41,640 bases of DNA, from positions 1 to 41,640 of the forward strand of contig CAICTM010000948.1 of NCBI GenBank assembly GCA_903772945.1. The letters run 5' to 3'. Below are positions 1-8,853 of the stretch, one piece after another; within the stretch, counting starts at the first letter, position 1, and each line of letters opens with the position of its first letter. The notes beneath the pieces are model-generated. The model was given only the letters and a program-made list of their open reading frames with translations, did no database searches and had not been told where the DNA came from. This stretch comes from Seminavis robusta. Lineage: Eukaryota > Bacillariophyta > Bacillariophyceae > Naviculales > Naviculaceae. The translations under genes were made by a program, and so were the position numbers.

Positions 1-300
1 GACAAGCTAGCAGATGAAGACGTGCCACAGAAAACAGTCAGCCTGAGCAGTCGTGCATTCAAGGATTAGCGAGATACCTTTGACAAGCCAATAAAGGGAT
101 AAATAGACCATATAAGAAAAGAATGAGTAACCATCTCTATCAACCTCGCATGCTGACCATGACGACAATACATTGTGCATTGATTTAGTGTCTATTTTCA
201 CGGATTAAGAGAATGTAAAGTTTGTATTTCCCAATAAGTGATCAGTTATTGATTATTTTCTATTATAAGCCTGCTAATTGTAGAGCTGTAAAGGCCTTGT
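1..300 (-). repeat. Dispersed repeat, copy 1 (inverted relative to copies 2 and 3)
   Basis: Read on the minus strand, this stretch matches 9700-9905 with scattered substitutions and small indels. Shared landmarks are ATTAGCAGGCTTAT, AAAATAATCAATAACTG, AAATACAAACTTTACAT, AGCATGCGAGGTT and TTACTCATTCTT. It lies just downstream of the stop of the broken minus-strand gene, so it could be a 3' UTR carried along in a duplication or a dispersed element. No coding sequence is supported. The left boundary may lie outside the window. Confidence 0.75.
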
Positions 301-309
301 AGTATATTG

Positions 310-1475
310 TTAAGCGCTGTATCCGATCGCACACTCAATGATCTCTTGCATGTAGGTGTCTTTGATGACCTGGTATGATGTATTGGTCTTGCTCAGAAGA
401 TTCCTGATTGATTGCATGCTTGACACTTTGGATCTCTCTTGTTGTGTCTCATAGTGTGTCAGCTGATTCTCCATGATTCCTGTTGGAAGTGCACAAGCGG
501 CGAGTGCATCATGAAGCATGTCACGATAGTTGTCAACCAGATAAGAGGAGGAGAAATACTGAGTCTGATGTAAGTGTCCATCCTTTGAAGACGATGAAGG
601 TGATCCAGGATCAGTGTCCTTTCCTTGCCAGTATGAGAAGTTAGAGCTTATGGCTCTAAGAGTTACTTCTCCTTGTGGTGATAGGTGCGTTGTAGATGAG
701 AAGCGCGCTCGCATAGGTTCATTTTCCATAGGTTACATGATAGAATCGAATATTCTGTTGCTGTTCGCTCTAAATGACAAGCCTTGTTAGGTAGAGCATA
801 CTTGGACTCCACTGGATAGAGAATGAAGCTGGTCTGGGTCGAGACCAGGCACTTCTGCATAGAGTTGGCATCGAATCTTCTCTTGCAGCTTCCACAAACC
901 ATGGACATGACCATACACAAAACAAGAAAGAGTGGACCAGTGATGCCAAACCAGATAGCGAGAACAAGGCTCTGTGTTTGTGAGCAACTAAGAAGTTTGT
1001 CCTTTCTATTTGAAAAAGTGTCCTTGATTGCATTGGTGCCACGAGCATCTGTCCAATCCGGGACAGAAGGAACTGTGATTCTCACTTCGATTCCAGTCCA
1101 CCAGTAGGAGTTTCTGGCCAACGATGAGAGTGAAAGTGAGGGGATATCGAAATTGCTCCTTTTGTGGGAATGGAATTGTCATGGTAAGACCTTCGAAGTT
1201 TGGCTGATTAGGTCTTGAATTCTTTTGGAGTCCTTGTAATGGAAGTTCTGACACTGCTTACACTCTGCCATTGCTAGGCATATGGGCCCAGGTTTGATGT
1301 CCAGCTGGGACGCTGCTATACGTCTTGTGCTTTTCCACAAAGGACTATCAATTTGACAAGGGACGTGGTCGTTGATACCTTTTGCAAAGGCTACTGGAGT
1401 GGCCACATTTGGCGTGCCCTTTGTTGCTGTTGCCGGCTCTGCCTTTGGGTTTGGCTTGTTGGGTTCTAGCAGCAA
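310..1475 (-). pseudogene. Broken gene for a single-pass membrane protein
   Basis: Protein-like sequence runs from 1475 down to 310 but alternates between two frames: about 1475-1200, 1210-1115, 1121-700 and 729-310. The segments fit end to end if small frameshifts, or unrecognised introns, are allowed. The first part is Cys-containing and looks extracellular. The segment at 1121-700 has a strong hydrophobic helix (LVLAIWFGITGPLFLVLCMV) followed by a basic CKRR stop-transfer signal and a tail, which suggests type I topology. The final segment is a soluble tail of about 130 residues ending at 310. I do not recognise the family. The frame changes without clear GT-AG pairs make a pseudogene more likely than a spliced gene. 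Confidence 0.42.
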
Positions 1476-2110
1476 AGAATGCTTCTCCCATTTTTACTTT
1501 GTGTGGAATGCCTCTACGCTCTCCTCCCATTCATGGAAAGAGGACTGAGTGGTTGCATTTGTCTGGTGAGTTTTCTGCTTTCTTTGATTGTTTCCATGTT
1601 AGCGCATTCAAAGGTCCTTGTCTTTTTGTTATTGTATTCTTATACAGAAGACAGAGTGTGATCTCTTGGGGACTCTGAGAACAAAGATGTCTGGCTTACA
1701 GATGACACAGTTCTTGAGTGGATCAAAGACTTCTGCTACACTCCTCCCAGTGTTGTTTGCGGTCCTTCTTCTCTGGCTCTCTTGATCTGTTGTTGTTGTT
1801 GGAGGCGGTTGATATCTCTCTTCTGCTGGGAGTTTCTATTCTGGCTTTGGCAACCCATTCCTCCATTTTGTGTTGTTGGCTGTGCTCTTTGGTGGCTCCA
1901 TGATGCTCTCTTCTGCTGCTGCTACTGGCTTTTTGGCCGAGATAATGACTGTCGAGTGACTCTCCGGTGGTGTTGCCGGTGGTGTTGTCATTGTCGATCG
2001 AACGATCGAACGATCGAACGAACGGAGGAATCCTCTTTCGAACGGAGGAATCCTTCTTTCGCGAAAACAGAAACACGAAATTTCGAACTTTATAGCACAC
2101 TGTATCCGTA
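1476..2110 (-). other. Low-complexity remnant, possibly 5' part of the neighbouring broken gene
   Basis: The minus strand carries open stretches with hydrophilic, protein-like composition. One starts at an ATG at 1864 (MEEWVAKARIE...), contains a run of four Asn, and ends at 1723. No intron pair joins it convincingly to the membrane-protein remnant at 1475-310. The plus-strand DNA at about 1996-2060 holds short tandem repeats of GATCGAAC and of GAACGGAGGAATCCT. I cannot assign a function. Confidence 0.25.
1996..2060. repeat. Short tandem repeats (GATCGAAC and GAACGGAGGAATCCT units)
   Basis: Three copies of an 8-bp GATCGAAC unit are followed by two copies of a unit of about 20 bp containing GAACGGAGGAATCCT. 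Beyond this, 2110-2560 shows no gene and no other structure I can support. Confidence 0.7.
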
Positions 2111-2560
2111 ATAACTATAAATGGTACGTTAATTGATTTAAATCTTGTTCCTTATATATCGCTGACATATACATTGTTCTTCGGTCCTCTCAGCCAATCA
2201 GATCACTGCCTTCTACCGCTTTCACCCTTCTCAATACAATGTCTGGATTGCGAGCAACCTGAGGAAAATCATTCACAAGAACCTCGGCGGACCACCTGAT
2301 GCAGTTCAAGCCAAAATCAAAGATTCAATCAACAGTTGTGAGCCTTTAACTGTCGTTAGCCTGTCAGGCGGAAATAATCTAAGTAATCGATGATGCTTGT
2401 GTCCACTAGCTCTCGATGACTCTCACTGGGTCATCACTAGGTCCCTTCTTGTAAACTCGAAAAACTTCATCCCAATTATACCTCAATCAAACGTCGATCC
2501 TCCCCTCGAGCTCGAGGCCAACTCAAAGTTTTCCGAGCCCAAAGACACCCAAAGGACGCC

Positions 2561-4514
2561 ATGCAAAAGACACCCAAAGGCAGGAGATCCCTCGATTCTG
2601 TCCAGGTTGACCTCTACGCATCAGCCTCCAAGTCCTGCCAAGCCAAACACAGCAGCACCGCTTCTAAGATTCAAGCCTATCTGGATGAACTGCAAACCGA
2701 ACTTGGCCTACCCAAGTTAAACTACAATGACATAGGTGAAACTGGAGGTTCTTTCTCAGACAACGACGAAGATGTAACAAAATGGTGGTACATTTTCTGG
2801 GAAGGCCAACCAACCTTCTGGTTCAACCTCAAGAAAGCCTGCGGAGGCTCATACTCCACAGGCACCCTGGAACGCTACATGCCTGCCATTAAAAACCAAT
2901 TGAAGAAAAAACTCATGCTGTCCCGCTACCTTAAAGTTATCGAAGAAACCTACGCTTCTGCTTTCAAGTCCTTGAAAACCATGATCAAGGATCAGAAGAA
3001 AGTCTCACCCCCACCCAAGAATAAAGTATACTCCAGCGGGGACATTGCATTCATCCTGCAACGCTGCCTCTGGTTCAACCTGGAAAAGTACATTGACTTG
3101 TACATCTTCCAGACCGCCACTCTCCGTCTTTGCAGCAGGGCAACCGAGACCTCCCGCCTCACCGTGCAGGATCTTTCTATTAGAGAGCTTTATGAAGGAT
3201 CCCTCAACAACATCCTTCAGTGTTATCTTGTACGTGATAAGATGGGAGTCGACAACAACCACCCTTTGATCCCCAACAAATATGATGTTTTCGGTGACCT
3301 TGTAGTCGCCATCGGCCTGGCCATGTTTATCCGCAATGACAAAAACCTCATGCCATCGATAGCCACCACCAGTGATGTATCATCCCATTACGACGCTATT
3401 CTCAAGACCATCTGGAAGCGTTATCCCCCTGCAGAAAACGCCACCGTCCGAAAAGGCACATCACACTTCGGCAAGCACACTGCCCAGTTCCTCCTTGACG
3501 GTAACAAGCTTCATATTGCAGCAGAACTTTTCGGTGGATGGAATGAAGGGAAAATTTCAGGACCAGGAGCTCGTACCGCGTACTTCTCAAACCCTTTCCC
3601 CTACCTTCTTGATGGGGCAAAAGCTCTTGCAGCCTGGTCCAAGGTTGGCAGTGACTACCAACGTGTGACCATCCCGTCATATGACACCATCTCGAAAGAC
3701 ATGGGCGACAAAATCTGCTCAGCCTTCTTCGGCCACATCCCTGAAGATTCGCTCTGCATCCAAGTGAAGCAAATGGTTCTCATGTGTGTCCTTTCCAAGT
3801 GGGATCAGTTATTAGACCAGATCCGTGCAGAACCCAATGGCTTATTCAAAGACCCAAAGAACCATATCCTTGTCGCAACTCTCACTCAACGACTCTCTCA
3901 AGAAGACATCGGACTAGCTGAATTCAACACGTTCAAGTCGGCGTGCCAAGAGTTGTTCACCAAGACCAACTTCATTGACGCCGTTGTCCCAGTACCTTCT
4001 CCTGTCACCTCCTCCACTACCACCGCTGACTACACCCAGTCCCCGTTTCAGTCTGAATTGAACATCCGACCTATCAAGGCACTCCTTGATCTTGTTACAA
4101 GGAACACAGACCCCAAAGTAGTATTCATCAAATTTCTTCGCCTGCAACTTCATAGAATCTTACAAGTCCACTCCCAAAGTTGACAGTCGCGTGAGATGCA
4201 AATACCAAAAGGTTAAGGCAGCCATAAGGGTCATGGTACGCTTCCTCGATAACTACCCCACCACCACCCCATCTATGGAAGACGCTAATGTCATTATGCA
4301 ACGCATCAAGAGTGCACTGTTGAGCGAAGCTTCAAGCGTCAAGACACAAGGTAAACAACCATTCAATGCTTCGACCACACCTCATCTCACTATCATCCGC
4401 ATGAATGAAGAGCTCTTGACAAACAAGTCCAAGCCCTGGTACCGCCCCCTCCCACCTAACACCCCACATCCATTCATTGAACATGTCTACTCTCACAAAA
4501 TCTATCAGGTCTGA
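2561..4514 (+). pseudogene. Crypton-like tyrosine recombinase with a frameshifted C-terminus
   Basis: The main frame (2561-4183, 540 codons) begins at an ATG. It contains a tyrosine-recombinase core with box I Arg193 and Glu196 (CSRATETSRLTVQDL), a candidate catalytic Lys227 (RDKMG), box II His302-x-x-Lys305-His306 (SHFGKHTAQFLL), Trp327 (FGGW) and candidate nucleophile Tyr341 (ARTAYF). The usual second catalytic Arg is replaced by Lys305. There is no reverse transcriptase nearby, so a Crypton-type DNA transposon fits better than a DIRS retroelement. The sequence stays protein-like in another frame at 4122-4511 (FIESYKSTPKVDSRVRCKYQ...), so a single shift between 4122 and 4183 probably truncated the protein. 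A copy expressed from the first frame alone would still hold every core residue. Element ends were not found. A domesticated recombinase is an alternative. Confidence 0.65.
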
Positions 4515-4672
4515 CCTTAGAACTATTAATGGACGACTGCCGCTCCAGCGAGATGGATGTCAAACAACCACCTCCGAAGGCATGGCCATAGTACTAGTAC
4601 CTGAAGTTCTCCATTTGGTGAAGATGGCGGTAGACGTTGTTCCTCTGCTCATCGTTGGATACCTGAAACGTC

Positions 4673-5623
4673 TCAAAAGGAGTCTTCAATCACTTGCCGA
4701 ATTTCAAACAGGTCGATCGGGATTGACGGTCCCAAACCATCCGGAACTGCCAAAGGGTGATAGATGCTTACGGTTGGAACATTTATCTGCATCGCAGGGA
4801 TTCCAGCCGCTGTAGCTCCACCATTGGGACCATCATGTCCAAATTCAATCTCCTGAACGGGATTGCCAAGGTTCGCACGCTCATAACGAAAAGCTTTCAT
4901 TGTTCGATGACCACTTACTCGCACGTTCGTACCAATCTTGACCACAATGCCTTGTTGCACCCCATACTGTGGTTGGGTTGGAGCTGTCAGCAGCCAGGCC
5001 TGTGCTTTCGCCCGAACATGACGCTCAGATTCATTGTAGGCGACCTCAAAAACAATGTTGGAAAAGCGATTCCCCTGTGCGTCACTTCTATCTGGGCTGC
5101 CAGGTCCTGGGCGACCACCACCTCTAACTTCAACAGAACTGTCAGGCTCGGCAGAGAGGGCGCCGTTGCTGTCAGCCATGCGAGGAGAGGGGGGAATCTT
5201 AACATCCCTGCCATGGGCTCCCAATCCCAGGACAATCTCTTGGGCAAGCTGTCCAGCAGCTTCCTCGTGACACCGGTGAGGAAGTTCATAGATCCAGGCC
5301 TTCCCCGCTCTGAACTCCCATTTAAAGCAACCACCGGTTTGGGAGCTCCGTCCAGTTTTTTCACGATGCTCAATCATTTTCTCAAATTGGTGGAGACTGA
5401 TTCCCTCCGCAAGACAGAAAGGCAACTTGCTAGTTTGTGTTTCCACAGACCAAGAATAGAACTCATCCACCTTCCATTCTGTGGCACCACGAGCAACTTC
5501 CGCAGCGGAAGGTTTGGGTTTCGCTTTCCTGGTTTTCTTCTTCGTTCCAACGGCAGTGGCAGAGGTCACAGAAGCATAAGAACGCCGCTTCTTGCTGGAA
5601 TCAGTTCCAAGTGTGTCCGCCAT
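4673..5623 (-). CDS. Uma2/DUF820-like PD-(D/E)XK nuclease-fold protein
   Basis: This 316-aa protein starts at an ATG in good context (CACCATGGCG). A longer open frame reaching 5716 has no upstream ATG. Residues 11-37 hold two basic clusters (KKRR and KKKTRKAKPK) that resemble nuclear localisation signals. The core follows the PD-(D/E)XK pattern of the Uma2 group of putative restriction-type nucleases: Pro160-Asp161, then Glu193 in NIVFEVAYNESE, Lys206 in RAKAQAWL, and a GVQQGIVVKI strand. Uma2-like domains are known from cyanobacteria and from some eukaryotic repeat regions, and substrates are mostly unknown. The gene is convergent with the tyrosine recombinase, with about 160 bp between the ends, so it may be cargo of the same element. 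All three fold residues are present, but catalytic activity is an inference. Confidence 0.6.
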   Translation of the reverse strand: MADTLGTDSSKKRRSYASVTSATAVGTKKKTRKAKPKPSAAEVARGATEWKVDEFYSWSVETQTSKLPFCLAEGISLHQFEKMIEHREKTGRSSQTGGCFKWEFRAGKAWIYELPHRCHEEAAGQLAQEIVLGLGAHGRDVKIPPSPRMADSNGALSAEPDSSVEVRGGGRPGPGSPDRSDAQGNRFSNIVFEVAYNESERHVRAKAQAWLLTAPTQPQYGVQQGIVVKIGTNVRVSGHRTMKAFRYERANLGNPVQEIEFGHDGPNGGATAAGIPAMQINVPTVSIYHPLAVPDGLGPSIPIDLFEIRQVIEDSF

Positions 5624-6140
5624 GGTGAAAGAAGATGGCGATGTAGACAAGCAGTGAGTACCTGCACCGAGGGAGCGTGCATGACTGGGAGGAACACTTT
5701 GGGAACCGCTAAGCAAGCGCTATGGTCTGATCGAAAAAATGCGTGGCCTTGTTGACCTCATAAGCGTGTAGTGTCAAGGGCGATGTGGATTGAGCTGTCC
5801 TTTTCGTTGTGGTGTTGCGGTTGGGGATGTTGATGAAGCGCTGCCAGTAGCCGGGCCCGCGCCTACTGCACGAGTGCTTCCTAATTAATTGGAAATTCCA
5901 AGCCGCCCCCACCATTGGTGCTGGGACTCTGTACGCGTGCATCGACTTCGATTCTCCTTGACGTCATATTTGCGTACCATGACCTATACAAAAACAGTAC
6001 TACGGGTGGATCGCCGTGAAGGTGCCGACGCCTACCCCCATTACTAAACAATATCCTTATCCCTAGTCAATGACGTAATCACTCGATAACCAAAAGCCAA
6101 CAGAATAATAAATATACGGACTTATCCCCCTACTCGATGT
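5624..6140. other. Non-coding interval between nuclease-like gene and Rep replicon
   Basis: I see no supported gene here. The open frames have no conserved motif. The proximal part would carry the promoter of the minus-strand nuclease-like gene, and the distal part leads into the origin hairpin. Confidence 0.4.
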
Positions 6141-6144
6141 ATAT

Positions 6145-6189
6145 TGGGACCTCGAGGTGAGATCATATTATTACCTCACCTCGGTCCCA
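6145..6189 (+). other. CRESS-DNA-type stem-loop replication origin with nonanucleotide
   Basis: The left arm is T6145, GGGACC (6146-6151), a 2-nt bulge (6152-6153) and GAGGTGAG (6154-6161). It pairs with the right arm CTCACCTC (6175-6182), GGTCCC (6183-6188) and A6189. That gives 15 bp around a 13-nt loop at 6162-6174. The last nine loop bases, 6166-6174, are TATTATTAC, which fits the NANTATTAC consensus nicked by Reps of circular single-stranded DNA viruses. The expected nick is after TATTATT. The stem itself carries the GGGACC iteron, and the Rep gene lies 1.07 kb downstream on the same strand. Confidence 0.8.
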
Positions 6190-6313
6190 GGTCCCAAGTA
6201 CTTTATCTTATATAGTAAAGTTTCAGTTTGGGACCTCCTTTAATTTAAGATTCTCCCTACAGAATTAACAAAAGTCTCAGTTTGGGACCTCCATTAATTT
6301 AAGATTCCCCTAA
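6146..6313 (+). repeat. GGGACC iterons beside the origin hairpin
   Basis: GGGACC occurs in the hairpin stem at 6146-6151, inverted at 6183-6188 and 6190-6195, and direct at 6230-6235 and 6284-6289. The last two lie in near-identical blocks of about 38 bp (CAGTTTGGGACCTCC then TTAATTTAAGATTC), spaced 54 bp apart. Repeats of this kind beside a nonanucleotide hairpin are the usual binding sites of CRESS Reps. Binding by the neighbouring Rep is inferred. Confidence 0.75.
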
Positions 6314-6372
6314 GCTAAAACAAGATTCAAAGAAGTCTCAAATCTGTAGCCAAACGGAACCCCCACCTGGAC

Positions 6373-6402
6373 TCGTTGTTGTTGTTGTTGTTGTTGTTGT
6401 TG
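6373..6402. repeat. (GTT)n trinucleotide repeat
   Basis: An uninterrupted run of about nine GTT units is followed to about 6505 by imperfect GTT/GCT-rich sequence with two copies of GAGCTCCAGCTG. The minus strand could encode a Gln-rich stretch (6624-6310), but nothing else there looks like a protein, so I do not call a gene. Confidence 0.8.
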
Positions 6403-6730
6403 CAGCTGCTTCCTCGAGCTCCAGCTGTACGACTTGTTGTTGCTGTTGCCTTGAGCTCCAGCTGCACGACTTGTTGTTGCTGCTGCTCCTCCTCTTGCCG
6501 CTGCTTCTGTCGAACCGCTGTTAACCGCTACGACACCTGTCACTTTGTTATCCGTCTCTCGGAACGATTCGATTCGATTCGTTCGAAGCTTCGAATGATG
6601 ACGCTCCACAGCTGCCGACACCAATGCTAGCTATTAATAGACGGATCACCTTGCTCCCCGCAAGCGGATCACCTCGCTCACTAGCAAGGGCTTGCCAGTG
6701 AGTCGCCTCAGTATGTCCCTACTAACTAAG

Positions 6731-6800
6731 GACAATTTGCCTCCAGGTCGCAGACCCGACCCCCACCAAGGGGGGGGGAGATTATTAAAGGCAAATTGTC
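6731..6800. repeat. Perfect 12-bp inverted repeat enclosing a C5/G9 hairpin
   Basis: GACAATTTGCCT at 6731-6742 is perfectly inverted as AGGCAAATTGTC at 6789-6800, leaving a 46-nt loop. Inside the loop, five C (6760-6764) face nine G (6770-6778) across ACCAA, so a nested hairpin is possible. It lies in the Rep upstream region and could act as a cruciform, replication or transcription signal. It lacks a TATTAC nonanucleotide, so it is not the primary origin. Confidence 0.65.
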
Positions 6801-6917
6801 ACGCCTCGTAGAGGCTGGTACAATTCTTACGCGGAAGTGTTACAATGTGCTGTCACTTTGTGACAACCATTCTTGTCACTTGTCACACTAACAAGTTGTC
6901 ACCTACACGACAGCACA
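6796..6917. repeat. TTGTCAC cluster inside a TGTGCTGTC dyad
   Basis: TTGTCAC occurs at 6796-6802, 6873-6879, 6880-6886 and 6896-6902, and its palindromic relative TTGTGACAA at 6858-6866. The last four are enclosed by a perfect 9-bp inverted repeat, TGTGCTGTC at 6846-6854 and GACAGCACA at 6909-6917. The arrangement resembles operator or initiator-protein sites and is 340-460 bp upstream of the Rep start. Confidence 0.6.
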
Positions 6918-6964
6918 CACACTTCACGCGTCCCCGATCGTTGCAACCTTGCCCTCAGTTGCAA

Positions 6965-7091
6965 CCTACAAACTAGCCCAGCGGCGACTGAGCGTCCCAA
7001 TAGCCTCGTGGCAACTGAGCGACCTACAAACTAGCCCAGCGGCGACTGAGCGTCCCAACAGCGTCGCGGCGATTGAGCGACCTACAACTAA
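6965..7091 (+). repeat. 58-bp direct repeats with 12-bp iteron core
   Basis: Two full units and a partial third begin with CCTACAA at 6965, 7023 and 7081, a period of exactly 58 bp. Each full unit holds two copies of the core GGCRAYTGAGCG, at 6983, 7010, 7041 and 7068. The spacing alternates 27, 31 and 27 bp. This is an iteron-like array about 170 bp upstream of the Rep start codon and may bind Rep or autoregulate it. Confidence 0.75.
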
Positions 7092-7253
7092 GGTTAGAGA
7101 ACAAATATCAACCCTAGCTAGCAGCCATGCCCATAGCGGCCTGAGCCCTTCAGTCTAGAACGACTGTTGCAGCTTAGAACCTCCCTCCTGAACCTCATTT
7201 GCACATCACACTGTCACGTCATCATCGTCTCATAAAGCATTCAACCCATAGCA

Positions 7254-8795
7254 ATGAACAATGATCAACCCACTCCTGCTGACCCAATCGTCGCTAATCG
7301 AGATGTCGTCAATGATGGAAACAACACAATTGAAGGAAATGAAGAAAAGCTTGACCATGATGATCAATCATCACAACCTCTGCCGCCGTCATCGCATTCG
7401 CATCCCAAAGGAGATGCGATCCTTAGAGAAACATTGGCACAAAACCCTACCTCTGCTCTCGCAAATCCTCAAGGAACGAAATTCAACAACAAAGGGCAAC
7501 ACCGCCATTGGTGTCTCACCTTCAACAATTACACAGCAAGTGACTACGAACAAATTGAATCAGCCCTAAAAACTGATGAATCCACGATTGTTAGCGCCAT
7601 CATAGCCAAAGAAGTAGGTGAAAGCGGTACACCCCATCTTCAGGGCTATGTTCATTTCAAGACAGTTAAGCGTCAACAAGGTGTCTTCAAGTTCTTTGGA
7701 TATAACTGCGCAGCCTTCCATCTCGTCCCCCATGATATGCAAAAAGCCCCTCCACTTGCTTCTTTCCGTTACTGCATGAAAGACAATAACTACTATATTG
7801 TAGGCAAAAACCTAGATGAGATTGCACGTCTAAGACAGAAAACAAAAGCAGGAACAAAGCGTGAAGGTGATGAGTACTGTGATCTTACAAAGAAGATAGA
7901 AAAAGGCGAGATAGTCCACATGAGCCAAGTCCGTGCATACTCTGCTGAAATTGCTGCAAGACATGAAGAGTATTGGAAAGGTTTAATCGTTCAACACATG
8001 CCACGAGTTCCAGTTGTTGAACATGAACTCCGCCCTTGGCAAAACTCCCTAACAGAGAAACTCCAGGAGCCTTTCAATGACCGTGAAGTGATTTTTGTTA
8101 TCGATCCAATCGGCAATTGCGGAAAGACATGGTACACCAACTACTATCAGGAGAAGTTTGGTAAGACCATTCAAGTAGGAGCAGACAAACGCGAAAACCT
8201 ATCCTACGAAGTTATAAACCTTGTAATTGAAGAAGGCACCCCAAACATAATCTTCATGGACGCCCCACGGTCCAGAAGCATGTACGTGTCTAGTGCCTGG
8301 TTGGAAGAGACAAAGAATGGTGTGATAAAATTACCCAAATACAAGAGTAAGAAAGCCTTCCTTACACACATCCCTCATGTAGTTGTGATGATGAACGAGT
8401 ATCCCCAAAAGAACCCAAATGATTTAGGTCTGTCGAATGACCGATACACATACCTGATAATTGATAGCTCAGGTGAAAATGGCAAATGGCACCATGGATA
8501 CATTGACCCAACCATTGAACCAGCTTATGAAACCATTCAAGCAACAATTCAATCAAAAATTCCAAATACACTCCAAGACGCCTTCAACAAAGCATATGCA
8601 TCCCATCATACAGAACCAAAAAACCTCCAAAAAGCCCTAAGCAAAGCAGTGGAAACCTGGGCAAACAAGACAACAACAACACCCGCAGACAAATACATCA
8701 GCAGTGTCATGGAAAGACCAACTAGCCGAACCTTCAAAAACCACCTCTCAAGCCAACCAATGCAGCATTATGTTCAACAAACCAATCCTCGTTAA
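7254..8795 (+). CDS. Rep: rolling-circle initiator (HUH endonuclease plus SF3 helicase) of CRESS-DNA type
   Basis: The 513-aa reading frame is uninterrupted. The endonuclease domain has motif I CLTFNN (87-92), motif II HLQGYVHF (128-135) and motif III YCMKD with candidate nucleophile Tyr173 and Lys176. The helicase domain has Walker A DPIGNCGKT (284-292, Lys291), Walker B IIFMD (Asp336), motif C VVVMMNEYP (Asn381) and a possible arginine finger at Arg397 (SNDRYTYL). Known Reps of this class nick the origin hairpin and initiate rolling-circle replication. The protein is longer than typical 300-400 aa Reps because of an 85-residue N-terminal extension rich in Asp, Asn and Ser and a C-terminal extension of about 100 residues. 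A matching hairpin and iterons lie upstream. Intact catalytic motifs suggest a recent insertion or retained function. Family placement (bacilladnavirus-like, nanovirus-like or plasmid) cannot be settled by eye. Confidence 0.92.
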   Translation: MNNDQPTPADPIVANRDVVNDGNNTIEGNEEKLDHDDQSSQPLPPSSHSHPKGDAILRETLAQNPTSALANPQGTKFNNKGQHRHWCLTFNNYTASDYEQIESALKTDESTIVSAIIAKEVGESGTPHLQGYVHFKTVKRQQGVFKFFGYNCAAFHLVPHDMQKAPPLASFRYCMKDNNYYIVGKNLDEIARLRQKTKAGTKREGDEYCDLTKKIEKGEIVHMSQVRAYSAEIAARHEEYWKGLIVQHMPRVPVVEHELRPWQNSLTEKLQEPFNDREVIFVIDPIGNCGKTWYTNYYQEKFGKTIQVGADKRENLSYEVINLVIEEGTPNIIFMDAPRSRSMYVSSAWLEETKNGVIKLPKYKSKKAFLTHIPHVVVMMNEYPQKNPNDLGLSNDRYTYLIIDSSGENGKWHHGYIDPTIEPAYETIQATIQSKIPNTLQDAFNKAYASHHTEPKNLQKALSKAVETWANKTTTTPADKYISSVMERPTSRTFKNHLSSQPMQHYVQQTNPR

Positions 8796-8853
8796 GTCCT
8801 AACCCTTGTTAAGTCCTTGTCCTAACCACTATCTCATAAATAATAATGCTACA

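Noticed and set aside
5624..5716. 31-residue N-terminal extension of the nuclease-like protein
   Set aside because: The extension begins at TTG and has no ATG, whereas the ATG at 5623 sits in a strong initiation context.
6310..6624. Minus-strand frame with a Gln run
   Set aside because: The Gln run comes from the (GTT)n repeat, and the flanking residues show no motif or domain. It lies inside the origin-to-Rep leader.
6731..6800. 12-bp inverted repeat as the primary replication origin
   Set aside because: Its loop has no TATTAC nonanucleotide, while the hairpin at 6145-6189 has a full match at its apex.
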